Source of the DNA: Bacteroides sp. An322
GTDB lineage: Bacteria > Bacteroidota > Bacteroidia > Bacteroidales > Bacteroidaceae
Direction of reading: 5' to 3'
DNA: 64,000 nucleotides
Assembly: GCF_002161765.1 (NCBI RefSeq)
Contig: NZ_NFIN01000007.1
Span: forward strand, 62,001-126,000
The notes below the pieces were generated by a model. The model searched no databases. It saw nothing but the letters and a program-made list of their open reading frames with translations, and had not been told where the DNA came from. Below are positions 46,314-57,100 of the stretch, one piece after another (position 1 is the first letter of the stretch; the number at the start of each line of letters is the position of its first letter). The position numbers were made by a program, and so were the translations under genes.

Positions 46314-46345
46314 CTTTATAACGGATAACCGGCTTCTTCAATCAT

Positions 46346-48130
46346 TTAGTCTTCATAAGGAAGACCGTCAAGATTCGGACACTTATTTAATTCATAACGT
46401 GGTACAGGCATCCAATACATCGCTTCACGGAAATTGCGTTGTTGCAATATCGTAGTATTGTGTGTGTAAAGCAACGTACCGTCCCCTAACTTATAAATCT
46501 TCATAGCAGTAGGACAGTTTTCTGCTGAATAAGCATCTTCCATCCGCTTCCACCTACGCAAATCAAAGAAACGTTGCCCTTCGAACATTAATTCCACTGC
46601 TCTTTCCTGCTCATACTTTTCGCGAATGTTATTTGCATCTGTCAAAGCAGGCAACAAAGCACGTGTACGGGTTTTGTTAATATATTCCAACGCTTCAGAA
46701 TCCCGACCCAATTCTATCAAACATTCGGCATAATTCAAATAAAACTCGCCTAAGCGGAAGAAAATCCAAGGAGTATTATCCATGACGGTTTCATCCCATT
46801 GGTCATAGTCCGGATTCATAAACTTACGCAGGTAATAACCTGTTTGCGTCGCATTCCAATATTCACCGCTGGTATAAGTTGGTGATTGTTCACCTGAAGT
46901 CACCCCTTCTGCTCCTGATTCATATATTTGAACAGGATGGTTATCTTCTCCATATCCCCAACGTGCACCATCATAAAGAATATTTGCATACAAACGCATT
47001 TCACGGTTTTCATAAGGAGAGATTTTTGTAGCGTCAATAGTTTGGTCGGTATATACAATTTCGCCAGTATTAGCATCAACAGTAGGTACTTGGATATTAT
47101 ATTTTTGGACTCCAGTCATTTCAAAGTCTGTTCCGTCTTCATTCTGATAAAGATTTACAATATCATAAGTAGGAAGCCATACTCCCCAACCATTGTAACC
47201 ATTATAAGCTCCGGGAGGCGATGACATCGGATAACTTTGTGAATAAGCACCTCCACTTACCGTATTATACATTTTCTCAAAAATGATTTCTGGATTTTGA
47301 GGGTCGCAGAATAAAGCGGCATATTCTTCATAACCATTCACTTGCGGTAAATTGTAAACTCCTTGGTCAGCCAAGTCAATAACCGCTTTTTGGGCATCAG
47401 CGGCTTCTTGCCATCTTTCAGTAGAAGGCGTGCCGAAAAGCGGACTTGCCTTATATAACAAAGTACGTGCTTTTACGGCTAATGCAGCCCCTTTTGTTGC
47501 ACGACCGAAGTCCTCGCTGCCATAAGATGTCGGCAATATGGCAACAGCACGGTCACAATCCGCAACAATAGAATCTGCCACTTCATCCATATCTGCCCGA
47601 GTTTGTGTCCATTCCGCATCCATATCAAATGTATGGTATACCAAAGGCACCCTTCCATAAAGGGAATATAATTGGTGATAATAGAATGCACGCAAAAAAT
47701 AGGCTTGTCCAATCATTTCTTCTTTTTGCGTTTCCTCTACGTCTGAAGCGACAGGGACCTCACCTATTCTTTCTAAGAACTGGTTTACATTTTTAATTCC
47801 CGTGTAATAAAAATACCACGTATTACCTTTACCTTCAGAATATCCTACATTATAATTATCGCACGAAACATTACCCAAGGTATAAACTTCCGTAGCATAA
47901 CCTGTACGGTGATACAATTCGTCTGTATAGCTACAAAACGGAACGCCCTGTTCGTTATCACCTTCTATCCATCGGTAACAGTTGTTTAAGAAAGCCTCGG
48001 CATAATCGAGGTTGCTCCACACAGCTGCATCCGAAATCTGGTTGTGAGGGTCAACATCCAAGAAGTCTGAACACGCTGCCATGCCTACTCCAACCAATGC
48101 ACACAATGCGTTTTTATATATTGTTTTCAT
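46346..48130 (-). CDS. SusD-like glycan-binding outer-membrane lipoprotein (PUL 2)
   Basis: This 594-residue SusD/RagB family protein has a lipoprotein signal (GMAACSDFLDVDPHNQ). Landmarks are EAFLNNCYRWIEG, YFLRAFYYHQLYSLYGRVPLV (the TPR core), GEFYLNYAECLIELG, and ERAVELMFEGQRFFDLRRW near the C-terminus. It should form the lid of the SusC-like transporter encoded 25 bases upstream and bind the PUL 2 ligand at the cell surface. It is the last gene of its transcript, before a strong terminator. Confidence 0.96.
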   Translation of the reverse strand: MKTIYKNALCALVGVGMAACSDFLDVDPHNQISDAAVWSNLDYAEAFLNNCYRWIEGDNEQGVPFCSYTDELYHRTGYATEVYTLGNVSCDNYNVGYSEGKGNTWYFYYTGIKNVNQFLERIGEVPVASDVEETQKEEMIGQAYFLRAFYYHQLYSLYGRVPLVYHTFDMDAEWTQTRADMDEVADSIVADCDRAVAILPTSYGSEDFGRATKGAALAVKARTLLYKASPLFGTPSTERWQEAADAQKAVIDLADQGVYNLPQVNGYEEYAALFCDPQNPEIIFEKMYNTVSGGAYSQSYPMSSPPGAYNGYNGWGVWLPTYDIVNLYQNEDGTDFEMTGVQKYNIQVPTVDANTGEIVYTDQTIDATKISPYENREMRLYANILYDGARWGYGEDNHPVQIYESGAEGVTSGEQSPTYTSGEYWNATQTGYYLRKFMNPDYDQWDETVMDNTPWIFFRLGEFYLNYAECLIELGRDSEALEYINKTRTRALLPALTDANNIREKYEQERAVELMFEGQRFFDLRRWKRMEDAYSAENCPTAMKIYKLGDGTLLYTHNTTILQQRNFREAMYWMPVPRYELNKCPNLDGLPYED

Positions 48131-48155
48131 ATTGAAGTTATTATAGAATTAAACA

Positions 48156-51100
48156 TTAAAAAGTTACATTGACACCAAATGTCCATGAACGCTGAATCGA
48201 ATATCCCCTAATACCATTTGTCATTTCGGGGTCGAAAATACCTACACCGTCAATGGTGAATAGGTTGTTTCCATTCGCATAAAGACGAAGATTGTCTATG
48301 CCTAAACGTGAAGTCCATTGTTTCGGGAATGTATATCCGAATTCCAATGATTTCAGGCGGACAAATGATGCATCGCGCAGCCACCATGTAGAGGATTGTG
48401 AATTACGTCCGTCTACTTGAGATTCTTTCATGAATGCACGTGGCCATTTTGCTGCTAAGTTCTGTTCGGCTGTATTCGATTCACTCCAGCGTCCTTCATA
48501 AAAGTCAGTAGCCATGTTCATGGTCGGTTGAACCAATATTTCAGCATCTGCTTGACCTTGGAAGAAAGCACTGATGTCAAAACCTTTCCAAGAGCCATTC
48601 AGCGTTAAACCGAAAATCCATTTTGGCGTAGCTGATTTATCACGACGCACAGCATCATCCCATGTGATATTTCCATCGCCGTTTGTATCTCTATAAATCA
48701 AGTCTCCGACTTTAGTCCCTGACAAATGAGGCGTAGCATCAATTTCTTCCTGAGTTTGGTAAATCCCCAATGCTTCATAATAGGTGCCACCATCAATAGG
48801 ATGTCCGGTTACCCGTTGCCATTCTGGAGTATCTATTGCCTCATCCATATAAATAACTTCATTTTTAGCATAAGTCACATTACCAGTCACTCCCCATTCG
48901 AAATCACCTGCGCGGTCACGATAAGTAGCAATAGCTTCGAAACCATGATTCTTTACCTTCCCTAAGTTTTCCGCCGGAAGTGAAAGTCCAGAGTAAGTAG
49001 GAATAGAAGCATTCCGCGTAATCAAGATATCACTACGGCGTGATTGGAAATAATCAAGGTCAAGCCCGAATTTACCATTTAGAAATTGAGCGGAGAAACC
49101 TGCATTCCAAGTTTTCGCCGTTTCCCAAGTAACGAGAGGATTAGCAGTAACAGTTTCGTAGATACTTTCTGCAAATACGGGGTCTGTACCGAAAGTATAC
49201 AAAGGAGGAGTTGCCCCACTTTGTACAAATCCATACATGGAAAGATATTGATAAGCGGAAATGTTATCATTACCCATCATACCCCACGAACCTTTCAACT
49301 TGAGAAAACTTACCACATTCTTTATAGGTTCGAAGAATTTTTCTTCTGACATGACCCAACCTGCAGAGAAACCCGGGAATAATCCCCAACGATGACCTGG
49401 TGCAAAGTTCATCGAACCGTCATAGCGCAAGGTAAATTCGGCAAGATATTTATCTTTATAACCGTAGTTAATTCGTCCAAACCAATTCTGGCGAGCTGTT
49501 TCATCAGAATTGCCACTATTGCTTTGGTCATCTTTATCAATGCTGCCAAAATCCAAATCGGGCAAAGCCGATGATGTAAAGTTCGTCCGGTAGCCATACA
49601 AATAATTGTAATTATACCGACTTTGCTCATAAGCCACGAAAGCATCAACCTTATGTGCTTCGTTAAATGTACGACTATATCCAATACGTGCATTTACGGT
49701 AATGGTACTACTGTTGCTCGACCAAGACCCAACGCTATTCGAACCTGTAGCGTCTCTCTGATTAATGTATTCTCCAGTAGCTTCATCATACGAATAAATA
49801 TCATACGGAGTCCGTATAGACTTCCCGTTATTGAACGTATAATCCAATGCAGCATAACCTTCTGCATAAAGTCCTGATGTAATTACATCCAAATCAATAC
49901 GAAGTTTCGGCTTTAAATTAATGGTATTATACGTACTCTTGTCAGTTCCGGGCAAATCAGATACCATTAATACAGCATTGTTGGTAATGCCATCGTGTCC
50001 GGTTCTCAACAGTCCGTTCGGATAATACGGAGCAGCCATCGGACTGGTAGTTAGGAAATAGCCAAACAAGTCTTCTGTTGAATAAGCTCCACGATTATTC
50101 ACGGCTTGACGTCCCAAAATATCCATACTGAACTTAATGGATTTCGTTATTTTGGCATCCAAATTAGTTGTAAACTGGTACTGATTGTAATCTTGAGGGC
50201 TATTCTTGTAGATTACATCCTGATACATATATTGAGCAGAGGTATAAAACGAGAAACGTTCATTACCTCCACTAATGGAAAGGCTGTGTTCGGTATTGGT
50301 AGCCCAATTCTTTGCTACAGCATTCCACCAGTTCGTGTTCGGATAGTTAATTTGGTCACTTCCATTCAATATGGTTGCAAGGGCTGTTTCTGGATAAGTC
50401 AACGCATTGCCTTGTGCCGCATCAAACTCATTCACATACGTAGCATATTGATATGCGTCTAACATTTCAGGCACACGAGTCGGTTGCGAAATAGATACAT
50501 TTCCACTGTAGTTTACGGTTATTTTCCCTTCTTTACCACGTTTGGTAGTAACCAAAATGACACCATTTGCCGCACGGGCACCATAAATAGCAGCCGAAGC
50601 ATCTTTCAATACTGATATAGACTCAATATCTTCAGGATTCAATCGGCCAAAAGAACGGTCTGCGATACCATCCACAACAATCAACGGAGCGGTATTTCCT
50701 AACGTACCTTTACCACGAATCAAGATTTCAGCATCATCTGCTCCCGGTTCCCCGCTTCGGGTATTAGCAATAACACCAGCCGTTTTTCCAGCCAAAGCAT
50801 TGGTCAAATTTGCAGCAGAAACATTCTTCAACTCATCACCGCTTACCGCAGAAATAGAACCGGTTAACGTAGCTTTCCGTTGAGTACCATAACCAACTAC
50901 GACAACTTCATCCATAAGTTCTGAATTTTCTTGCAGCATAATAGCTTGCCCTGCTTTTACTTCACTTGCTTTTATTTCTATTGTCTTGTAACCGATGTAG
51001 CTAATAACCAATGTTGCATTAGGAGCTACCTCTAATGAGAAGTTTCCATCAAAATCAGTAATCGAACCATTACTCGTACCTTTCTCAATGACATTGGCAC

Positions 51101-51293
51101 CAATGATAGTTTCACCTTTCGAGTCCACAATCTGCCCGCTAACGGTCCGTGTCTGTTGGGCAGCCATCATAGCAGCTTCTATGTTGCCCGCTTCTGCATA
51201 CATTGCCAAAGGCAATCCAGTAGTCAGCATGGCACACGCAGCCACTTTCACCATAGCGCGACTAAATAACGCGCGGTTTCCATGTGTATCCAT
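48156..51293 (-). CDS. SusC-like TonB-dependent outer-membrane transporter (PUL 2)
   Basis: This 1045-residue protein has a long N-terminal signal region (residues 1-35, with VAACAMLTTGLPLAMYAEA) and a carboxypeptidase-regulatory-like domain (VSGQIVDSKGETIIGANV). The DEVVVVGYG segment opens the plug domain (APLIVVDGIADRSFG, ASAAIYGARAANGVI). The beta-barrel ends in WTFGVNVTF. It imports the oligosaccharides or glycopeptides bound by its SusD partner. It is preceded in the same direction by GH127 copy B, with a 123-base spacer that contains an inverted repeat. Confidence 0.97.
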   Translation of the reverse strand: MDTHGNRALFSRAMVKVAACAMLTTGLPLAMYAEAGNIEAAMMAAQQTRTVSGQIVDSKGETIIGANVIEKGTSNGSITDFDGNFSLEVAPNATLVISYIGYKTIEIKASEVKAGQAIMLQENSELMDEVVVVGYGTQRKATLTGSISAVSGDELKNVSAANLTNALAGKTAGVIANTRSGEPGADDAEILIRGKGTLGNTAPLIVVDGIADRSFGRLNPEDIESISVLKDASAAIYGARAANGVILVTTKRGKEGKITVNYSGNVSISQPTRVPEMLDAYQYATYVNEFDAAQGNALTYPETALATILNGSDQINYPNTNWWNAVAKNWATNTEHSLSISGGNERFSFYTSAQYMYQDVIYKNSPQDYNQYQFTTNLDAKITKSIKFSMDILGRQAVNNRGAYSTEDLFGYFLTTSPMAAPYYPNGLLRTGHDGITNNAVLMVSDLPGTDKSTYNTINLKPKLRIDLDVITSGLYAEGYAALDYTFNNGKSIRTPYDIYSYDEATGEYINQRDATGSNSVGSWSSNSSTITVNARIGYSRTFNEAHKVDAFVAYEQSRYNYNYLYGYRTNFTSSALPDLDFGSIDKDDQSNSGNSDETARQNWFGRINYGYKDKYLAEFTLRYDGSMNFAPGHRWGLFPGFSAGWVMSEEKFFEPIKNVVSFLKLKGSWGMMGNDNISAYQYLSMYGFVQSGATPPLYTFGTDPVFAESIYETVTANPLVTWETAKTWNAGFSAQFLNGKFGLDLDYFQSRRSDILITRNASIPTYSGLSLPAENLGKVKNHGFEAIATYRDRAGDFEWGVTGNVTYAKNEVIYMDEAIDTPEWQRVTGHPIDGGTYYEALGIYQTQEEIDATPHLSGTKVGDLIYRDTNGDGNITWDDAVRRDKSATPKWIFGLTLNGSWKGFDISAFFQGQADAEILVQPTMNMATDFYEGRWSESNTAEQNLAAKWPRAFMKESQVDGRNSQSSTWWLRDASFVRLKSLEFGYTFPKQWTSRLGIDNLRLYANGNNLFTIDGVGIFDPEMTNGIRGYSIQRSWTFGVNVTF

Positions 51294-51324
51294 TCTGTTG
51301 TTATTTAAAGGTTAATAGTTAGTT

Positions 51325-51397
51325 AATAATTAACAGTGAACAAGGAATAACGGGATTGCCATTCTTTGCTCTTGTTAATCACTCACTGTTAATTATT
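51325..51397. repeat. 15-bp perfect inverted repeat between GH127 copy B and susC
   Basis: AATAATTAACAGTGA (51325-51339) and TCACTGTTAATTATT (51383-51397) are perfectly complementary with a 43-base loop. On the minus strand it begins 20 bases after the GH127 copy B stop, and it may tune expression between GH127 and susC. Confidence 0.55.
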
Positions 51398-51416
51398 CAT
51401 TATTAATTATTTACTG

Positions 51417-53855
51417 TCATTTTACTTTCCATTCAATAATTCCTCCCGATTCCCCTTTCTGCAATTGTACGGATATTCTAAGCCCATTTGTCTTTACAGG
51501 CTTGAAATCGAGGCTATTATAACAATCTTTCTTCACGCCGTATTCGCCAAGGGCTTCTACTTCTTTCCATGAATTTCCCGACTTGTAATAAAGTTTCCAG
51601 CTTTCAGGCACACGGAAGTTTCCATCGTAATGATCGAAGTCTAACCAATACACTTGTACATTTGATACCGTATAAGGCTGGTCGAACTCATAAGCGAGAC
51701 TTTCTTCGGTCCCTTCTCTCAACCACCAATAGAAATAAGGTTTCGATGTATCTGAAGAACGTTTCGGTTCCCATTGGTCATTCACACCCCAGGCATACGA
51801 AATGACAGAAGCCGATTCGGGCGCATCTTTTTGGATAGGTGCCTGAATGCTGAATGTCTGAGCCTTGCTGGCTATAGTGGGTTCAGGCGTAGGGCGTACA
51901 TATTCGGCTGATACCGGAATCCATACAGCCATTTGGTCTGCTCCACGGTTATTCCAAGTTGCGTATGGGATTGCCTTGAAAGGCACATCTTTCACCGTTC
52001 CGTCTTTCTCGACTTCCTTAGCCATGCCGGTCAATTCTACTATTCCATTCAACAAGTCGGCACGATAAACGGCTTCCATAGGCGTATTGTCCGGGATAAA
52101 CTTATTAAATACCGTACTATCAGCTTGGTCTTGACCTTCCAAGCAGAACACCACTGGTCCTCGTTCGATAGCCAGTTTTCCAAGGTCATCTTCCACATTC
52201 TCATTGGCTTTTACCCGACGGACATCCATCGGCAACTCAATTTCAACTTTATCTCCGGCTTTCCAATCACGCACAATAGTTACGTATCCATTTTGTTGTT
52301 TGCTTCTTACTTTCGAACCATTTACTTTCACACGATACCGTTTAGCCCCGTCGGTGAACGAATAGAGGTCAGTTGGCACCGGAGCATCTTGCGCCCATCC
52401 GGGTATACGGACATGCAAAGCAAACTTTTGTTCCCGCTCAGGCTTAACCGTAATCTGTATTTGTCCGTCCCATGGGTAAGCCGTAGTCTGGCTCAGTTCC
52501 ACCTTATTTCCCTCGGTCTGAATATCGGCATTGCCTTGAATATACAAATTGACATAAATATCATTTGCCTGAGTAGCATACATATAATTAGATACTGAAG
52601 CCATGAAACGGGTAACATTTCCCGGACAACAAGCACACCCGAACCAGCGTTGGCGTTCGTGTTGTCCCATTGACTCCAAAGGATTGTCATAGAAGAATTT
52701 ATCCCCACTCAACGATACACCGGAAATCACTCCATTATACAAGGCACGTTCCAGCACATCCATGTATTTGGCTTCTCCCGTAGCAAGAAACATCCGGTAA
52801 TTCCAATACACATTGGCAATAGATGCACAAGTTTCGCAATAAGCCGTGTGGTTATTCAATTCATAATCAGGTCCGAAACCTTCGCCTTGCGCACGAGAAC
52901 CGATGCCGCCCGTAATATAAAGCTTTCGTCCAGCCATATTGTCCCAAATGCGTGTCAAGGCATGAAAATAAGCTGTATCGTGTGTCAAAGCCGCCACATC
53001 TGCCACTCCTGAATAAAGATAACCGGCACGTACCGCATGCCCTACAATTTCATCCTGCTGCAATATCGGCTTATGGTCTTGGCTATATTCGCTCAACGGA
53101 TGTCCGTCCGTACCCCGTCCGGTTTCCTCTACGAAATACTTAGCGGTTTGCAAATAGTTCTCATTACCTGTCACCTTATATAATTTAACCAATGCCATTT
53201 CAATAATCGGATGCCCGCTGGGACGATGAATCTGCCCTTCTTCCGGTCCGAACACCTGACAGACCAAATCGGCATTCTTTATTGCCACATCCAATAAAGA
53301 ACGCTTTCCCGTAGCCCGATAATGCGCCACGGCTGCCTCATACAAATGCCCGCTATTATACAATTCATGGCTATTGATTTTCTCCCAACGGCGGGTCCCC
53401 CACCAACCGGATAAACGAGTGCATTTATTTGTCACACAGGTAGTCAAATACCCGTCCGGCTCTTGCGCCGATGCTATGATAGTAATCACGCTATCCAAAT
53501 AATGGTCCAGATTCTCATCATATTTCACCGCCAAAGAATACGAAGCCCCTTCTATTATCTTATAGGGGTCGGTATCATCAAAAGAAAAATCTCCCCTATG
53601 TTCTCCTTTCATCAATCCGCCCGCAATGGCAAAATTGTCAAAGCGTCCGTTCTTCTCACATTCTTTAAAAGCCGAAGGAATAGAGACCGTACGGTTTGTC
53701 TCGATACGAGGCATCCAGAAACTATCTTCCAAATGCACTTGGGTGAAAGGCACTTCTTTAATCGGCGCATCGGGGCGTGTATAAGCGCCTCCACAAGCAG
53801 ACATGCCCAACAAGGCGATGCTTCCATACAAAATGTGTTGCAGTGTTTTCTTCAT
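51417..53855 (-). CDS. GH127 beta-L-arabinofuranosidase, copy B, lipoprotein (PUL 2)
   Basis: This 812-residue paralogue of the enzyme at 36703-39111 differs in carrying a lipobox (LLGMSACGG) in place of a plain signal peptide, so it may be surface-anchored while copy A is periplasmic. The active-site residues are conserved: Glu341 and Cys343 in AYCETCASIAN, and Cys409-Cys410 in WFGCACCPGN. The N-terminal VHLEDSFWMPRIETNR and the C-terminal module (VQVYWLDFDHYDGNFRVPESW) match copy A in layout but with many substitutions, so this is not a recent duplication. It is the first gene of the GH127-susC-susD transcript, opposite the HTCS. Confidence 0.93.
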   Translation of the reverse strand: MKKTLQHILYGSIALLGMSACGGAYTRPDAPIKEVPFTQVHLEDSFWMPRIETNRTVSIPSAFKECEKNGRFDNFAIAGGLMKGEHRGDFSFDDTDPYKIIEGASYSLAVKYDENLDHYLDSVITIIASAQEPDGYLTTCVTNKCTRLSGWWGTRRWEKINSHELYNSGHLYEAAVAHYRATGKRSLLDVAIKNADLVCQVFGPEEGQIHRPSGHPIIEMALVKLYKVTGNENYLQTAKYFVEETGRGTDGHPLSEYSQDHKPILQQDEIVGHAVRAGYLYSGVADVAALTHDTAYFHALTRIWDNMAGRKLYITGGIGSRAQGEGFGPDYELNNHTAYCETCASIANVYWNYRMFLATGEAKYMDVLERALYNGVISGVSLSGDKFFYDNPLESMGQHERQRWFGCACCPGNVTRFMASVSNYMYATQANDIYVNLYIQGNADIQTEGNKVELSQTTAYPWDGQIQITVKPEREQKFALHVRIPGWAQDAPVPTDLYSFTDGAKRYRVKVNGSKVRSKQQNGYVTIVRDWKAGDKVEIELPMDVRRVKANENVEDDLGKLAIERGPVVFCLEGQDQADSTVFNKFIPDNTPMEAVYRADLLNGIVELTGMAKEVEKDGTVKDVPFKAIPYATWNNRGADQMAVWIPVSAEYVRPTPEPTIASKAQTFSIQAPIQKDAPESASVISYAWGVNDQWEPKRSSDTSKPYFYWWLREGTEESLAYEFDQPYTVSNVQVYWLDFDHYDGNFRVPESWKLYYKSGNSWKEVEALGEYGVKKDCYNSLDFKPVKTNGLRISVQLQKGESGGIIEWKVK

Positions 53856-53976
53856 AAATTTATGTGTTTCGTTAGTATTTTCACAATCACAAAATAATGG
53901 AATTCATTTCAAACAAACTAAAACATAAGTCTATAAGAATGACAAAATCATCCGTAAACAGCTCTCTACAAGTCAT

Positions 53977-54014
53977 TTTAGACAATATTTTCATGATTTA
54001 GACGATATTTTCAT
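53977..54014 (+). promoter_or_regulatory. tandem 18-bp direct repeat, candidate HTCS operator
   Basis: TTTAGACAATATTTTCAT (53977-53994) and TTTAGACGATATTTTCAT (53997-54014) differ at one base and have a 20-base period, about two helical turns. AraC-type HTH domains, as at the end of the HTCS, typically bind such direct repeats. It is centred in the 327-base divergent space between GH127 copy B and the HTCS. Apart from the HTCS -7 box, I see nothing else in that space. Confidence 0.55.
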
Positions 54015-54152
54015 CCATCCAATCGATTTCATTGCCAGTTCCAGTTAAATGAATTCCCTTACGAAGTTAACTGCATCAGGCATCTCACTTATATTCATTG
54101 CCTGATAAAGCCAATTGGATAAACTTCATAAAGGCGTTTTCAAAAAAATTAG

Positions 54153-54160
54153 TATCTTTG
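54153..54160 (+). promoter_or_regulatory. -7 box for the PUL 2 HTCS (TATCTTTG)
   Basis: TATCTTTGC matches TAnnTTTG and ends 22 bases before the HTCS start codon. Confidence 0.65.
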
Positions 54161-54182
54161 CCAAAAAGAAAAATCAAAGACT

Positions 54183-57100
54183 ATGGCAAAACGACTCCTG
54201 CTACTCTGTTGCATCCTCATACCGGCAATGCTACTGGCGAAACCTGTAAATTTCCGATTCCGCCACCTTTCCGTGGAAAACGGACTTGCCTCCAACTCTG
54301 TACGTGCCATTACGCAAGACCATTCGGGTTTTCTATGGATAGGGACAGACGAAGGCTTGAACCGCTATGACGGTACAACAATAAAGACGTATACGATTTC
54401 TCCGGAAGGTCCGGGCAAATTCATATCAGCCCTTCATGCCACAGATAAAGAATTGTGGATAGGAACCGATGAGGGAATTTATATCTATACATTTGAGACC
54501 TCCCGATTCAAGCATTTTGACCAAACCATATCCCCCAATATACGCATCAAGGGTATCATTAACCACATCACGGAAGATAAAGAAGGGAATATTTGGATTG
54601 CGACCAACCAGCAAGGAGTATTCAAATACATCCCCTCGAAACATGATATGGAACAATATGCTTTCTCGGATGTATCTGGACAAATATATAATATTTTAGC
54701 GGACAATGAGAACCAAATATGGGCGGTCAGCAATCAAGGGAAATGGGGTATCTATAAACTCAATAAAGCAGAAAACAAATTCGAACCTTTTCCGTTACAT
54801 TATTCTGATTCCCACAAACATGACTCACAGGCATTGGCTATTTTGGAAGATTCGGAACATAATCTATGGCTAGGGACGTGGGAATGCGGCTTACATAAAA
54901 TAGATAAATATAGCGGACAAACCACTACCTACCTTCATCCCGATGACACAAAAGGCATTACCCACATCCATTCGCTCATGGAATACGCTCCCCACCAATT
55001 ACTCATCGGGTCGGATGACGGTTTGCTTTGGTTCAACACGATAACCGAAGATTATCAGTTGTTTACAGAAAATGAGACTTCCCCCTACCCTTTATCAAAC
55101 CGCTTTGTATATCCCATTATTAAGGACAGGGAAGGCGGTATATGGATAGGCACTTACTATGGAGGAGTCAACTACATTTCTCCCAAAACCGACCAATTCG
55201 AATGTTTTGCCCATTCGCAATATACCAATTCGGTTAACGGAAGAGTTATCGGACGCTTTTGCGAAGACAAAAACGGACATATATGGATTGCTTCAGATGA
55301 CGGAGGACTGGATTGCTATTCTCCCCAAAGCCAAAAATTTACGCACTATAATGCCAACGAAGGGGAAAACAGCCTCTCTTACCACAATGTACACGCTTTG
55401 TGCCTTGACGGAGACCAGCTTTGGATCGGGACTTATACGGGAGGAGTAAATGTCCTAAACCTGAAAACAGGTGCATTCAAAAAGTATTTCCCATCCCAGG
55501 AAACCCCCAACGGCTTGGACGGAAGCAGTTCGTATGCGATATTCAAAGACCGCTCGGAACAGATTTGGGTGGCTTCCATGAGCAGCATTCACTTATATAA
55601 TAAGGAGAAAGATAATTTCACCTGCATCAAAACATTGAATGCCCTTACCATCGACATCGACCAGGATAACAAAGGGAACTTGTGGTTTTCAACACAAGGA
55701 AAAGGGTTATTCAAATACCAGCCCGAAAAGCGTATATGGAAAAAATATACCCACGACCCAGCCCGCTCTAATTCACTTGCCAATGACCAAGTAAATTGTT
55801 GCCTGATAGACCGTCATGGCACCTTATGGGCAGGCACAATGAACGGGTTATGCAAATACAATGCGGAAAAAGACGAATTTGAAACTATCCCGCTGGATAT
55901 CCCCAGCCACAATATATGTTGCATCATTGAAGACCAGCATATTCTATGGCTAACCACAACGAAAGGGCTGGTACGTTACGTTCCAGGCGAAAGTTGTCAA
56001 GTATTCACAAAAAACGACGGATTACAAAGTGACCAATTCTTGCCTAATGCGGGCATGAAAGCGTCTGACGGAAAAATCTATATCGGGTCGGTCAATGGTT
56101 TCAATGCTTTCTATCCACATCAAATAAAGACCAACCAAGTAATTCCTCCCGTAGTTATCACCGAACTGGAGATATTCAATAAAACCGTACCCGTAGGAAG
56201 CAAGACATTGCCTAAGGCTTTAAATCAAACCGAAGAATTGGAATTATCTTATAAAGATAACGTATTCAGCCTATTATATGCATCCCTCAGCTATTGCACA
56301 CCTGCTAAGAACCAATACGCTTATAAACTGGAAGGATTTGATAAAGAATGGAATCACGTAGGCTCACAAAACAAGGCAACTTATACCAATTTGCCAGCCG
56401 GAACCTATACATTCAAAGTAAAAGCCTGTAACAATGATGGGGTATGGAACGAGCAAGGGGCAAGCTTGAAAATCACTATTCATCCGCCATTTTATTGGTC
56501 TACCGCTTTCAAGCTACTTTATTTCGTTATGTTCATCATCACGTTAGGACTCTTTATCCGACTGATCATCAAACGTACAGAAAAAAAACATACTATCGAA
56601 ATAAACCGGCTCAACGAAAACAAAGAAAAAGAAGTACATGCAGCCAAAATCAAGTTTTTTACGACTATTGCCCACGAAATCCGCACACCGGTATCGCTTA
56701 TCATCGGACCTTTGGAAAAAATCATGAACTCAACCGTTACTTTACCCTCATCGGTCCGCGAAGATTTGAACATTATTGACCGGAATAGCCAACGGTTACT
56801 TTTTTTAGTAAACCAGTTATTAGATTTCCGCAAAGTAGAGGAAGAAAGTATGAAGATGAAATTTACCCGCCAATCGATTTATGCCTTATTAAAAGCCGTG
56901 TGCGAACGTTTCCAGCCTTTCATCAACCAGCGTGGTGCAACGCTTGAAGTCAACTACCCGAATGAAGAATTTACCGCCATAATAGATAGTGAAGCTATAA
57001 CCAAACTGGTCAGCAATCTATTAACTAATGCAAGCAAATATACCAAAGACCAAGTCATCTTGACCTGTACCGTCCAGCCAGCCCAACAAACCTTTACCAT

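Noticed and set aside
54001..54160. Possible small RNA or tRNA in the divergent PUL 2 space
   Set aside because: No cloverleaf, no terminator-like hairpin and no second promoter were seen there.
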